Assembly: GCA_944320235.1 (NCBI GenBank)
Contig: CALUGQ010000027.1
Location: 62,001 to 126,000, forward strand
DNA: 64,000 bases
Reading direction: 5' to 3'
DNA from: an uncultured Prevotella sp.
Lineage (GTDB): Bacteria; Bacteroidota; Bacteroidia; Bacteroidales; Bacteroidaceae
Positions 1 through 8,593 of the stretch are shown piece after piece; position 1 is the stretch's first letter; every line of letters starts with the position of its first letter. Position numbers and translations under genes: made by a program. The notes beneath the pieces are model-generated. The model saw nothing but the letters and a program-made list of their open reading frames with translations. It was not told where the DNA came from and did no database searches.

Positions 1-439
1 CACTATCGCCGTCTTTGAACGTCGCGGAGTAGTAGTTGTGGCTGCTGTCGAGGAAGAATCGGAAGCCGTTGTAGCGTTTCTTGCCGTCAGGAAACATATA
101 AATGATGTCGGTCAGGGGGAATGCCCGCTGCCTTGGGTTGCCTGCCTCGAGGAACATTACGTTGTATGCTTTGTCAGCGTTGCGTCCGAAAGCCTCGGTC
201 AGTCGGCGCAGTGCTTTCGGCGCGGCAGGCGGTGCAATGGTGTCGCTGACCTCGTAGAGAAACTTGAAATACCACGAGTAAATGGCTGTATTATAGTGGG
301 TTGCACACACCTTAAGCTCCTTGTCGCTGCAGAAACGGTCTACTTCGCGCCTCATGTCCGTTGCCCCACGGTTTGCCTTGGCTGCGATTGTTGTGCTGAT
401 TATTGCCATCAGCAGCGTTATAAATGCTTTGTTTTTCAT
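1..439 (-). CDS. Secreted protein of the ECF sigma operon, 3' end cut by window edge
   Basis: I do not recognise the family. The first 146 codons are present; the gene runs off the left edge. It opens with a Sec-type signal peptide (MKNKAFITLLMAIISTTIAAKA), so the product should be exported. The mature part contains FCSDKEL, YEVSDTIAPPAAPKALRRL and a region rich in Phe, Tyr and Ser. The ATG at 437-439 overlaps the TGA of the preceding gene in an ATGA arrangement, so translation is probably coupled. As third gene behind a sigma factor and an anti-sigma-like protein it may be the output or the sensed partner of that system; this is inference from position. Confidence 0.75.
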   Translation of the reverse strand, partial: MKNKAFITLLMAIISTTIAAKANRGATDMRREVDRFCSDKELKVCATHYNTAIYSWYFKFLYEVSDTIAPPAAPKALRRLTEAFGRNADKAYNVMFLEAGNPRQRAFPLTDIIYMFPDGKKRYNGFRFFLDSSHNYYSATFKDGDS

Positions 440-1158
440 TGTTGCAGGGTGTTAGGGTTTTGTCCTTGGTTGTTGTGGGTTATATAATTGTCGTGTTCGA
501 GCAGCTTCTCGAACAGCTTTCGGTTTATTATTTCCTGCAGGCGGCTGTCCGTGCGTATCATTTTTTCAAGCTGGGCCGTGTAGACCGAGTCGCCCACGCG
601 GTCGAGTTCTTTCTCCAGCCGGGCCAGGTAGAACTCCAGGCTGTCGGTGCTTTCAGCGGTTGCCGGCATTGTGTCGGGTGCTGTTATAGGTTCGCCCTGT
701 ATGTCGGTTGGCTGTTTTGTGGTTGGTACAGGCACCGTGTTTTGGAGCGGTTTGTCGCTTTCTATCGATATGCTGGGTTCTGCCTTAGTCGCCATGGCAG
801 TCGTTGTCTCGCGAAAAATGTATACGGTGTCGATGCGGGCCAGTTGCTGTGGGTGGGAGGATTGCTTGATGTCAATGGTCATGATGACTGTTGCTGCCAC
901 TGCCGCGGCTGCAGTCAAGATTCTGGCAGCCTTTTTCAGCCGGCGTCGGCGCACGGTTCGGTCGTATTCAGCGGTTTCGTCTTCGGTGAGCCATTGGTCG
1001 GTCGGCGGCTCGATGGCTGGCTTTTCGAGCATCGGCAGCAGCGCGCGCCACTCTTCGGGAGCGTCGTCCTGGCTCAGCAAATCGTGCAGGCGGCGTTCCT
1101 CTTCCGTTGTTGTAAGTCCGTCGAGGTAGCGTTTTATAAGCCTTTCTATGTCGTTCAT
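436..1158 (-). CDS. Anti-sigma-like single-pass membrane protein
   Basis: 240 residues. The N-terminal ~75 residues are charged and predicted cytoplasmic, with the RYLDGLTTTEEERRL segment typical of the start of Bacteroidota anti-sigma or sigma-associated proteins. One membrane segment follows at about residues 78-97 (Ala- and Val-rich). After it come a Pro/Thr-rich linker (~105-165) and a C-terminal helix rich in Leu, Glu and Arg. The gene starts 27 bases after the sigma factor and overlaps the next gene by four bases. The likely job is to hold the sigma factor at the membrane until a signal arrives. Topology and position support this, but no zinc-binding anti-sigma motif is visible and the family is not certain. 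Confidence 0.7.
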   Translation of the reverse strand: MNDIERLIKRYLDGLTTTEEERRLHDLLSQDDAPEEWRALLPMLEKPAIEPPTDQWLTEDETAEYDRTVRRRRLKKAARILTAAAAVAATVIMTIDIKQSSHPQQLARIDTVYIFRETTTAMATKAEPSISIESDKPLQNTVPVPTTKQPTDIQGEPITAPDTMPATAESTDSLEFYLARLEKELDRVGDSVYTAQLEKMIRTDSRLQEIINRKLFEKLLEHDNYITHNNQGQNPNTLQQ

Positions 1159-1185
1159 GCTTTCTGTCCTCCTTGATGCGTTTGT

Positions 1186-1680
1186 TTACCTGCTTTGTTT
1201 CATGATGTGAGCCATCACCTTCCGCCTTGCGGCAGAGAGCATTGAGCTTAGTGAGCGTTCGCCTATCCCTGTTATGGAAGCCATTTGTGGCAAGTCCATT
1301 TCCAGCTCTTGGCGCATCTTGAAGAGCCGTCGCTCAGTGGGGGACAGCTTTTGCAGTGCTTCGGCGAGCATCTGCCTGTTGTCCGATTCTTCAAGCCTTG
1401 AGTGCTGGTCTGCTTCGCTTTTTGTGGCGTATGCAGGCTGGTTGTTGCGCCTTACCTGTTGTTTGCGCCATTCGCTTACACATATGTTCTTCGCCATGCG
1501 CACCGCCAGGCCATCCAGCCCGAGCCGGGTGTCGAGCCGTTCGCGCATGACCCACAGTCGCATGAGCACCTCCTGCGCCACGTCCTCGGCTTCCATGCCG
1601 TGGCCGAAGAAGTCGCGCCCAATGCCAATCAGGCGCGGGCGGAGCATCCGGGCGATGTGTTCAAACTCCTGTGTCGTCAT
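1186..1680 (-). CDS. ECF-type RNA polymerase sigma factor
   Basis: 164 residues from ATG 1680. Region 2 includes FGHGMEAEDVAQEVLMRLW, the usual promoter-melting and core-binding signature. Region 4 is the LSPTERRLFKMR to MASITGIGERSLSSMLSAARRKV helix-turn-helix for -35 recognition. A short linker joins the two, as in group 4 sigma factors. An upstream in-frame TTG (1716) would add 12 residues; I prefer the ATG because the conserved fold begins right after it. The next two genes follow closely on the same strand, so this looks like a sigma/anti-sigma/effector operon. On the coding strand TTGACA and TATATT with a 17-base spacer end seven bases before the ATG. Confidence 0.9.
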   Translation of the reverse strand: MTTQEFEHIARMLRPRLIGIGRDFFGHGMEAEDVAQEVLMRLWVMRERLDTRLGLDGLAVRMAKNICVSEWRKQQVRRNNQPAYATKSEADQHSRLEESDNRQMLAEALQKLSPTERRLFKMRQELEMDLPQMASITGIGERSLSSMLSAARRKVMAHIMKQSR

Positions 1681-1687
1681 TCTGTGT

Positions 1688-1716
1688 AATATACGCACAG
1701 CCCCGCCGTATGTCAA
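1688..1716 (-). promoter_or_regulatory. Possible -35/-10 pair before the sigma factor
   Basis: On the minus strand TTGACA (1716-1711), 17 bases, then TATATT (1693-1688). This matches the proteobacterial sigma-70 consensus rather than the Bacteroidota TTG/TAnnTTTG pattern, so it may be chance or recognised by an alternative sigma factor. If used, transcription would start almost at the ATG. Confidence 0.3.
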
Positions 1717-1736
1717 GTGCGGCGGGGCGTTTTTTT
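1700..1736 (+). terminator. Hairpin with T-tract, pointing antisense
   Basis: GCCCCGCCG at 1700-1708 pairs perfectly with CGGCGGGGC at 1720-1728, followed by seven T at 1730-1736. As a Rho-independent terminator it works for plus-strand transcripts, although the genes on both sides are on the minus strand. It would stop antisense RNA from entering the thioredoxin-like gene. Confidence 0.6.
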
Positions 1737-1761
1737 GAGAAAGTTTTTTTGCGTGGTGGCC

Positions 1762-3639
1762 TTACAGCCCCGAGAGGCTGGCAGCCATGCTCCTGATTTC
1801 GCGCAGTGAGCTTCCAATCTCGTGGAACGTATGCATCTGTGCCCTGGCGATGAGCCCCGAGGGGGTTACTACCTCCTTGTGGGGAATGCCGGTAAACTTG
1901 AACAAGGCCATGAGCCGCTGCCAGTCGTCGTGTGTTATGCGGCAGCTTTCCTCGCCAGCAAGGTACTTTGCCTTGAAGTCGGCGTAGGCTTTGGCAGGTG
2001 TCTGCCGGTCGCTGGTGATGAAGAGCAGTTCCACGTCGGGCATGGCGGCTATGGAGTCGCGCAGCTGTTGTGTGGCTTTTATCTCGGCCACGCACGGGCC
2101 GCAGGTGGTAGCCCAGAAGTCTACTATGACCGTCTTGCCGCGGTAGGGCGCCACGATGGAGTCGAACAGGGCAGCGGCGCGGCCATCGGGCAGGGCGTAT
2201 GTGGTGGCCTTGGGGCTTTCAAGCTCGCGCTTCATCTCGGTGAGGCGGGCGCGGAGGTAGGGCGACTTCATGAGGCCGATGCGCCGGCTGATGAGCTTCG
2301 AAGCCCGGGCGGAGTCCTGTGGATATTCATTGTTGGCGTAGCGGTGCTTAACGAGCCACGTGAGCTGCAGCAACATGGACGGGCGGCCGAGGCCGAACAG
2401 GGTCTCGTCGCGGGCTATGCGCGTGTCGTCGTCCATCTTAAGGCGCCTTGCAGGGTTGCGTGGGTCAGCTTTGTAGCGCATGAGGTCGCAGTATTCGTAG
2501 CGGTTTTGGAGGATGTAAAGGTCGAAAGGCAGTGAAAGGCACGTAAGGTCCTCAAGCCCCATGGAGCGCATGAAGGCGTAGTTGGCTGCGTTGAGCGGTC
2601 CAGTGGCAGTAGTGTCTGTCTTTTCGTATGTCATTGGGTCGATGTATTGGCAGCATGCCAGGCGCGTCTTGGTGCGCAGCAGGTGCGCCTCCTCGGCGTT
2701 GAGTTTGTGCTTGTGTATAAGGTATTCGGCAAAGTCGAGCTGCCTCTGCGCGCCCTCGGCCACGGCGCGGGCATAGCCGCTGAAAGGCAGTGAGTCGGCC
2801 AGTGTCGCCATGAGGTAATAGTCTGCCTCCATGTTTGGGTCGTAATTGGAGAGCAGGTTGAGCAGTTTGCGGTGCTTGGTGGCGTCGGCGTAACGCACTG
2901 TGCCGTCCTCCATGATGTCCATGCGGATGGTGTCGCCGGCGTTGAGGTAGAAGTACAGGCTTCTGCCGTTGGCCCTAAGGTCGTCGAGCTTGGGACATTC
3001 AACGGGTATGGTGGCGGTGAACGAGCCGTCGTCGGCCACCTCGAACACCTGTGGTCTGTTTTCTCTTGTCATGGCGTCATAGCCATAATGGTTTACCAAA
3101 CCGGGCCGCTTGCCTAGGAAGCGGCCGCATATCACGCCTGTGCCACGGCGGAAGAAGGCGGCCTCGTCGTACTTGCGCATGGCCGAGTCGGCCCGGTTGG
3201 CAGCCTCGGTGTATTGCGGCAGCTGTTCGCCCGGGGCGTGTATGCCCCATATCTTCCAGTCGGCAGGACTCTCGATGAAGTCGAATGCGCGCGTGTCGCG
3301 GGGCAGAGGGTCGAACGAAACCTTGAAGTCTGCCTCGCCCGATGCCGGCATATAGAACCTTTTGCTCAGCTTTATGCCGATGCCGCAGCGCGCCTTGTAG
3401 CGGCGTCCGCTGTCGTCGGTGAGCGTGGCGGCGCGCGATATGCGTATCCACTTGTTGGGTTTGTACTTGCTGTGGAACCACAGCACGGTGGCCGTGTCGG
3501 TTAGCTCTACGCGCGTAATGGTGAGGCTCTTGCCCGTGTTCGACGAAATCCACTGAGGGTTCTCAATCACCCGCGGCTTGCGGGCCTGTGCCGTAAGTGC
3601 CAAGAGCGCCATGAGCAGCGATGTAAGAATTCCTTTCAT
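1762..3639 (-). CDS. Secreted TlpA-like thioredoxin-fold protein
   Basis: 625 residues with a signal peptide (MKGILTSLLMALLALTAQA), so probably periplasmic or surface-exposed. The last ~150 residues are a TlpA/AhpC-TSA thioredoxin domain: VIVDFWATTCGPC places the active-site CGPC near residues 514-517, and FTGIPHKEVV supplies the cis-proline loop. The long N-terminal part has beta-rich segments and a helical middle and matches the general build of Bacteroidota 'TlpA family disulfide reductase' proteins. The likely role is reduction or isomerisation of disulfides in exported proteins; the substrate is unknown. It ends 81 bases before the sigma factor start. Confidence 0.85.
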   Translation of the reverse strand: MKGILTSLLMALLALTAQARKPRVIENPQWISSNTGKSLTITRVELTDTATVLWFHSKYKPNKWIRISRAATLTDDSGRRYKARCGIGIKLSKRFYMPASGEADFKVSFDPLPRDTRAFDFIESPADWKIWGIHAPGEQLPQYTEAANRADSAMRKYDEAAFFRRGTGVICGRFLGKRPGLVNHYGYDAMTRENRPQVFEVADDGSFTATIPVECPKLDDLRANGRSLYFYLNAGDTIRMDIMEDGTVRYADATKHRKLLNLLSNYDPNMEADYYLMATLADSLPFSGYARAVAEGAQRQLDFAEYLIHKHKLNAEEAHLLRTKTRLACCQYIDPMTYEKTDTTATGPLNAANYAFMRSMGLEDLTCLSLPFDLYILQNRYEYCDLMRYKADPRNPARRLKMDDDTRIARDETLFGLGRPSMLLQLTWLVKHRYANNEYPQDSARASKLISRRIGLMKSPYLRARLTEMKRELESPKATTYALPDGRAAALFDSIVAPYRGKTVIVDFWATTCGPCVAEIKATQQLRDSIAAMPDVELLFITSDRQTPAKAYADFKAKYLAGEESCRITHDDWQRLMALFKFTGIPHKEVVTPSGLIARAQMHTFHEIGSSLREIRSMAASLSGL

Positions 3640-3998
3640 AATATATGTCTTTGGTTTGTTTTGTTATTTGTCCATACGCATGATGACCGCCGGGGTTAGC
3701 CTAAGCATCATGCTTTTTAAGGCTTTTTAGCATATGCCGGCATGTGGCTCGGCGCTAATTGACGGTGTCGGCGTGAGGCATGGAAGTTTCTTTCCAAGAT
3801 GGCAGTCATTGCCTGTACAAGTGCAAATGTACAAAAATATTCAGAACGACAGCTGTGTCATGAAAGAAAAATGGGCTTGTTGAATCCTTTGTGCGGCTCA
3901 ACGGAACTTCGGCGCGATATGGACGGCGATGCCCTGGTGGTGGTAAACAATGATTACAATCGCCATAGTGCAATGCCACAAGTGCCGTTTTGCGTTGC

Positions 3999-4064
3999 AA
4001 AACCGCCTGTTTTGCAGCCTAAAGCCGCCTGTTTTGCATCCTGAAACCGTCTGTTTGGCAACCC
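3999..4064 (+). repeat. Three tandem 22-base units (intergenic repeat family)
   Basis: Units at 3999-4020, 4021-4042 and 4043-4064 are each exactly 22 bases. Core AAACCGCCTGTTTTGCA; the second unit has AAAGCC and the third has CGTC and TTTGGCA variants. The AAAC...GTTT ends are complementary, so each unit can fold weakly. The same family recurs near 10866, 17819, 51069 and 61109. Confidence 0.75.
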
Positions 4065-4298
4065 TACGTCACTCTTGCTTGTAACTGTCTGAAAGCCATG
4101 CGGTTGGGCTGTAACCACAAATTGAACAACAAAAACTTACATTTTTCCATCCCGTCGCCTGGCTTCTGACTAAGCTACCCTGCCATTGCCTGCTTCCGAA
4201 AGAACGGTCATGAATTGCTTTTGCCTTCCATTGTGTAAGTTTTATGGGTTGTTTTGCTTGCAGATTATCGCAAAACGGCATTTTCTTCGGTATATTTT

Positions 4299-4328
4299 TT
4301 GTTTATTAACCGAAAAGAGTTAACTTTG
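4299..4328 (+). promoter_or_regulatory. Promoter of the ilv operon
   Basis: TTG at 4299-4301, 19 bases, then TAACTTTG at 4321-4328: an exact Bacteroidota -33/-7 match. Expected start near 4332 gives a leader of about 35 bases before ilvD, too short for a leader-peptide attenuator. Confidence 0.8.
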
Positions 4329-4366
4329 CGGCTAATTAACATCAAGAAACGAAACTATAAAGATAT

Positions 4367-6172
4367 ATGAAGCATAAGCTAAGAAGTGCAGTCTGCACCG
4401 AAGGCCGCCGCATGGCGGGGGCGCGCGCCCTGTGGGTTGCGGCAGGCATGAAGCGCGAGCAGATGGGGCGGCCCATAATAGCCGTGGTCAACTCGTTCAC
4501 GCAGTTTGTACCCGGCCACACCCACCTGCACGAGGTTGGCCAGATTGTGAAAGGCGAGATAGAGGCCATGGGTTGCTACGCCGCCGAGTTCAACACCATA
4601 GCCATCGATGACGGCATAGCCATGGGCCATGACGGCATGCTCTACTCGCTGCCCAGCCGCGACATCATAGCCGACTCGGTGGAGTACATGGTCAACGCCC
4701 ACAAGGCCGACGCCATGATATGCATATCCAACTGCGACAAGGTCACCCCCGGCATGCTCATGGCTGCCATGAGGCTCAACATACCAACCGTGTTCTGTTC
4801 GGGCGGCCCCATGGAGGCCGGGCGCTGGCGCGGCGAGAACGCCGACCTGATAACGGCGATGGTGAAAGGCGCCGACCCGGAGGTGACAGACGAGGAGGTG
4901 GCCGAGCTGGAGGGCTGTGCCTGCCCCGGCTGCGGCAGCTGCTCGGGCATGTTCACCGCCAACTCGATGAACTCCCTCACCGAGGCCATCGGGCTTTCGC
5001 TGCCCGGTAACGGTACCATCCTGGCAACGCACAAGAACCGTGTGCAGCTCTTCCGCGACGCCGCGCGGCAGGTGGTGAAAAACGCCCTGGCCTACTATGA
5101 GGACGGCGACGAGAGCGTGCTGCCGCGCAACATAGCCACGCGCCAGGCATTCCTCAACGCCATGTCGCTCGACATCGCCATGGGCGGCAGCACCAACACC
5201 GTGCTCCACCTGCTGGCTGTAGCGCAGGAGGCAGGCGTGGACTTTACGATGAACGACATAGACGCGCTGAGCCGCCGCGTGCCGTGCCTGTGCAAGCTGG
5301 CGCCAAACACACAGAAGTACAGTGTGCAGGAGTGTGGCCGCGCGGGCGGCATACTCGGCATAATGAACGAGCTGGCCAAGGCCGGGCTGGTGGACGGCAG
5401 CGCGATGCGCGTGGACGTCCATACGCTCGGCGAGCAGATGGCCCGCTACGACATAACCCGCGCCGACGCCGACCCCGAGGCCCTGCGCATCTACGGCAGC
5501 GCGCCCGGCGGCAAGTTCTCTACCGTCATGGGCAGCCAGGATGCCCGCTGGCCGTCGCTCGACACCGACCGCGCCGGGGGCTGCATACGCGACGTGGCCC
5601 ATGCCTACACCAAGGACGGCGGGCTGGCGGTGCTCTTCGGCAACATTGCGCAGGACGGCTGCGTGGTGAAGACGGCGGGCGTGGACGAGAGCCTGTGGCG
5701 CTTTGCCGGCCCGGCGCGCGTGTTTGACTCGCAGGAGGACGCCTGCGAGGGCATCCTGGGCGGCCGTGTGAAGAGCGGCGACTGCGTGGTCATCACACAC
5801 GAGGGGCCGAAGGGCGGTCCCGGAATGCAGGAAATGCTCTATCCCACATCTTATATCAAGAGCATGCACCTGGGCAAGGAGTGCGCCTTGGTGACCGACG
5901 GGCGCTTCTCCGGCGGCACGAGCGGCCTCAGCATAGGCCATGTGTCGCCCGAGGCTGCCGCAGGCGGCAACATAGGCAAGATAGTAGATGGCGACATAAT
6001 CGAGATTGACATCCCGAACCGCAGCATCAACGTGCGCCTCGGCGACGAGGAGCTGGCTGCAAGGCCGCAGCGACCCTTGGCGCGGCAACGCACTGTCTCA
6101 AAGGCATTGAGGGCTTATGCTCAGAGTGTAAGCTCGGCCGACAAAGGCGGGGTGAGGATGATTGATGACTGA
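4367..6172 (+). CDS. ilvD: Dihydroxy-acid dehydratase
   Basis: 601 residues, full length. It dehydrates 2,3-dihydroxy-isovalerate and 2,3-dihydroxy-3-methylvalerate to the 2-oxo acids that precede valine, leucine and isoleucine. Family marks: [20 protein letters not shown] near the N-terminus, [14 protein letters not shown] with a cluster-ligand Cys, [17 protein letters not shown] with further Fe-S ligand Cys residues, and [20 protein letters not shown] near the C-terminus. It is the first gene of the ilv operon, 35 bases or so behind the promoter. The gene is clearly richer in GC than most of the window, yet prefers ATA for Ile. The long reading frame on the opposite strand is a by-product of this composition. 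Confidence 0.97.
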   Translation: MKHKLRSAVCTEGRRMAGARALWVAAGMKREQMGRPIIAVVNSFTQFVPGHTHLHEVGQIVKGEIEAMGCYAAEFNTIAIDDGIAMGHDGMLYSLPSRDIIADSVEYMVNAHKADAMICISNCDKVTPGMLMAAMRLNIPTVFCSGGPMEAGRWRGENADLITAMVKGADPEVTDEEVAELEGCACPGCGSCSGMFTANSMNSLTEAIGLSLPGNGTILATHKNRVQLFRDAARQVVKNALAYYEDGDESVLPRNIATRQAFLNAMSLDIAMGGSTNTVLHLLAVAQEAGVDFTMNDIDALSRRVPCLCKLAPNTQKYSVQECGRAGGILGIMNELAKAGLVDGSAMRVDVHTLGEQMARYDITRADADPEALRIYGSAPGGKFSTVMGSQDARWPSLDTDRAGGCIRDVAHAYTKDGGLAVLFGNIAQDGCVVKTAGVDESLWRFAGPARVFDSQEDACEGILGGRVKSGDCVVITHEGPKGGPGMQEMLYPTSYIKSMHLGKECALVTDGRFSGGTSGLSIGHVSPEAAAGGNIGKIVDGDIIEIDIPNRSINVRLGDEELAARPQRPLARQRTVSKALRAYAQSVSSADKGGVRMIDD

Positions 6173-6280
6173 CAATTTTTTTTCGTGTATGATCTGCCTC
6201 GCAAGGCGGTGCTTGAGGTGTCCAGCCGATGCGGCACTGCTTGTGGGGCCGGTCATAATCCTTAATAAAAAAGGAGTGTT

Positions 6281-7993
6281 ATGCAGAAAGAACTGATTAC
6301 CGGAGCAGAGATAATGATCCGCGCCCTCCAGGCAGAGGGCGTGAAGACCATCTTCGGCTATCCCGGCGGGTCGATAATGCCGGTGTTTGATGTGCTCTAT
6401 GATTATACGCGCGGCGAGAAGAAAGCGTTCGACCACATACTGGTGCGCCATGAGCAGGCTGCCACGCACGCTGCCGAGGGCTATGCGCGCGTGAGTGGCG
6501 ATGTGGGTGTGTGCATCGTTACAAGCGGCCCCGGGGCCACCAACACGCTTACGGGCGTGGCCGACGCCATGCTCGACTCCACACCGATGGTAGTGATAGC
6601 CGGGCAGGTGAGCATCGCCGCACTCGGCACCGACGCATTCCAGGAAGTAGACCTAGTTGGTGTGGCCCAGCCTATATCAAAGTGGAGCTACCAAATACGC
6701 CGCCCCGAAGACATAGCCTGGGCTGTGAGCCGCGCATTCTACATAGCGCGCTCGGGCAGGCCGGGGCCTGTGGTGCTCGACTTCCCGAAGAACGCGCAAG
6801 TGGACATGGCCGAATGGGAGCCGAAGCACGTTGACTTCGTGCGTAGCTATGTACCTTATCCCACGCCCGACGCGCAGGCCATAGCCGAGGCGGCTGCATT
6901 GATAAACGGCGCCGCGCGCCCGCTGGCGCTTGTAGGGCAGGGCGTGGAGCTTGGCAACGCGCACAGCGAACTGCTGGAGTTCATCGAGAAAGCCGACATC
7001 CCGGCTGCCCGCACGTTGCTGGGCCTGTCGGCCTTGCCAACAGGACACCCGCTCAACGTGGGTATGCTGGGCATGCACGGAAACTATGCGCCTAACGTGA
7101 AAGAGCAGGAGTGCGACGTACTTGTTGCCATTGGGATGCGCTTCAGCGACCGTGTCACTGGCCTTACCTCCACCTATGCCAAGCAGGCAAAGGTTATTCA
7201 CCTCGACATAGACAAGGCAGAGATAGACAAGAACGTGAAGGCCGACGTGGCCGTGGTGGGCGACTGCAAGGTAACGCTGCCTGCCATCACGCGGCTGCTG
7301 AAGAAAGGCGACCACAGGGCGTGGCGCGAGTCGTTCGCACCGCTCTACAGGCAAGAGTACGAGAAAGTCATTCGCCCGGCCATACATCCCGCAAGCGGGC
7401 CGCTGCTCATGGGCGAGGTGGTGAACGCCGTGGCTGAGGCCACTGGCGGCGAGGCTGTGCTCGTAACCGATGTAGGCCAGAATCAGATGTTTGCCAGCCG
7501 CTATTTCAAGTATAACCGCAAGCGCTCGATAGTTACCAGCGGCGGGCTCGGCACGATGGGCTTCGGGCTTCCGGCTGCCATCGGGGCCGCTTTTGGCGCG
7601 CCCGGCCGTACCGTCTGTATGTTCTCAGGCGACGGAGGGTTCCAGATGAGCGTACAGGAGCTCGGCACAATCATGGAGCACCGCACGCCGGTGAAGATGG
7701 TCATGATGAACAACAACTACCTGGGCAACGTGCGTCAGTGGCAGGATATGTTCTTCGAGGGGCGCAGGTCGTTCACCCACATGATGAATCCCGACTACTC
7801 GAAGGTGGCAGAGGCATACGCCATACCTTACGGCCTGGTTACAGACCGCGAGTCGCTGGCGGCTGAGGTAGGGAAGATGCTCGCCACCGAGGGGCCTTAC
7901 CTGCTTGAATGCGTGATAAAGGAAGAAGACAACGTGCTCCCGATGACACCGCCGGGAAAGAGCGTTGACGAGATGTTGCTGGAAATAAACTGA
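6281..7993 (+). CDS. ilvB: Acetolactate synthase, large catalytic subunit
   Basis: 570 residues. Thiamine-diphosphate enzyme condensing two pyruvates, or pyruvate and 2-oxobutyrate, into acetohydroxy acids. The N-terminal PYR domain has FGYPGGSIMPVFD and VRHEQAATHAAEGYAR, which holds the catalytic Glu. The C-terminal PP domain has the ThDP motif GDGGFQMSVQEL to NNNYLGNVRQWQ, with GDG and NN as Mg/diphosphate ligands. A clear AAGGAG site at 6271-6276 precedes the ATG, unusual for this phylum. 108 bases separate it from ilvD, and the small subunit follows after six bases. Confidence 0.97.
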   Translation: MQKELITGAEIMIRALQAEGVKTIFGYPGGSIMPVFDVLYDYTRGEKKAFDHILVRHEQAATHAAEGYARVSGDVGVCIVTSGPGATNTLTGVADAMLDSTPMVVIAGQVSIAALGTDAFQEVDLVGVAQPISKWSYQIRRPEDIAWAVSRAFYIARSGRPGPVVLDFPKNAQVDMAEWEPKHVDFVRSYVPYPTPDAQAIAEAAALINGAARPLALVGQGVELGNAHSELLEFIEKADIPAARTLLGLSALPTGHPLNVGMLGMHGNYAPNVKEQECDVLVAIGMRFSDRVTGLTSTYAKQAKVIHLDIDKAEIDKNVKADVAVVGDCKVTLPAITRLLKKGDHRAWRESFAPLYRQEYEKVIRPAIHPASGPLLMGEVVNAVAEATGGEAVLVTDVGQNQMFASRYFKYNRKRSIVTSGGLGTMGFGLPAAIGAAFGAPGRTVCMFSGDGGFQMSVQELGTIMEHRTPVKMVMMNNNYLGNVRQWQDMFFEGRRSFTHMMNPDYSKVAEAYAIPYGLVTDRESLAAEVGKMLATEGPYLLECVIKEEDNVLPMTPPGKSVDEMLLEIN

Positions 7994-7999
7994 TGTGAC

Positions 8000-8557
8000 A
8001 TGGAAGGAAAGAAACTTTATACACTGCTGGTCTATTCGGAGAACATAGCCGGCATACTCAACCAGATAACTGCTGTCTTTACGAGAAGGCAGGTGAACAT
8101 AGAGAGCCTCAATGTGTCGGCATCGAGCATACCGGGCCTCCATAAGTACACGATAACGGCGTGGAGCGATGAAGACCAGATTGTGAAGATAACCAAGCAG
8201 ATAGAGAAGAAGATAGACGTGGTAAAGGCTAAGTACTACACTGATGACGAACTGTTCTTCCGGGAAACCGGCCTTTATAAACTGTCTACGAGCACCGTGC
8301 TCGAAAACCCTGACATATCACGTACCATACGCAAGCACGGCGCAAGCATAGTGGAGGTGAACCCCACTTACGTCATAGTGATGCTCAACGGCATGACGGA
8401 GGAAGTGATGAGCCTGTTCCATGCGCTCAACGATTACGGCTGCGTGTTCCAGTACACCCGTTCGGGCCGTATCGCCGTCACGAGGAGCAAGCAAGAGGAG
8501 GTGAGCACTTACCTCGAGGAGCGTGAGAAGGGGCGGCTCGCCGGCGTGGAGGCTTGA
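8000..8557 (+). CDS. ilvN: Acetolactate synthase, small regulatory subunit
   Basis: 185 residues. An N-terminal ACT domain (residues ~5-80: LYTLLVYSENIAGILNQIT, INRQVNIESLNVS-type core) is followed by a second ACT-like half. It binds the large subunit, raises its activity and confers feedback inhibition by valine. The start lies six bases after the ilvB stop, so the two are co-translated. The length suits a two-domain IlvN/IlvH type subunit. Confidence 0.95.
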   Translation: MEGKKLYTLLVYSENIAGILNQITAVFTRRQVNIESLNVSASSIPGLHKYTITAWSDEDQIVKITKQIEKKIDVVKAKYYTDDELFFRETGLYKLSTSTVLENPDISRTIRKHGASIVEVNPTYVIVMLNGMTEEVMSLFHALNDYGCVFQYTRSGRIAVTRSKQEEVSTYLEEREKGRLAGVEA

Positions 8558-8593
8558 ATGGGGCATCTTATTGATTGACAATGAAATTTGGAA

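Larger units (their letters stand above)
3640..4366. other. Intergenic region before the ilv operon
   Basis: No convincing gene in this 727-base stretch; short ORFs here lack homology-like features and cross the repeats. It holds a possible -7 element for the thioredoxin-like gene on the minus strand (TACATTTG, 3831-3824, no good -33), a three-unit 22-base repeat array (3999-4064), and the ilvD promoter at 4299-4328. Confidence 0.6.

Noticed and set aside
4379-6088. 569-codon open frame antisense to ilvD
   Set aside because: It follows from the GC-rich codon pattern of ilvD; the product is low-complexity Ala/His/Val-rich with no family motif.
6173-6280. Attenuator between ilvD and ilvB
   Set aside because: No leader peptide with branched-chain codons and no terminator-like stem with U-tract.
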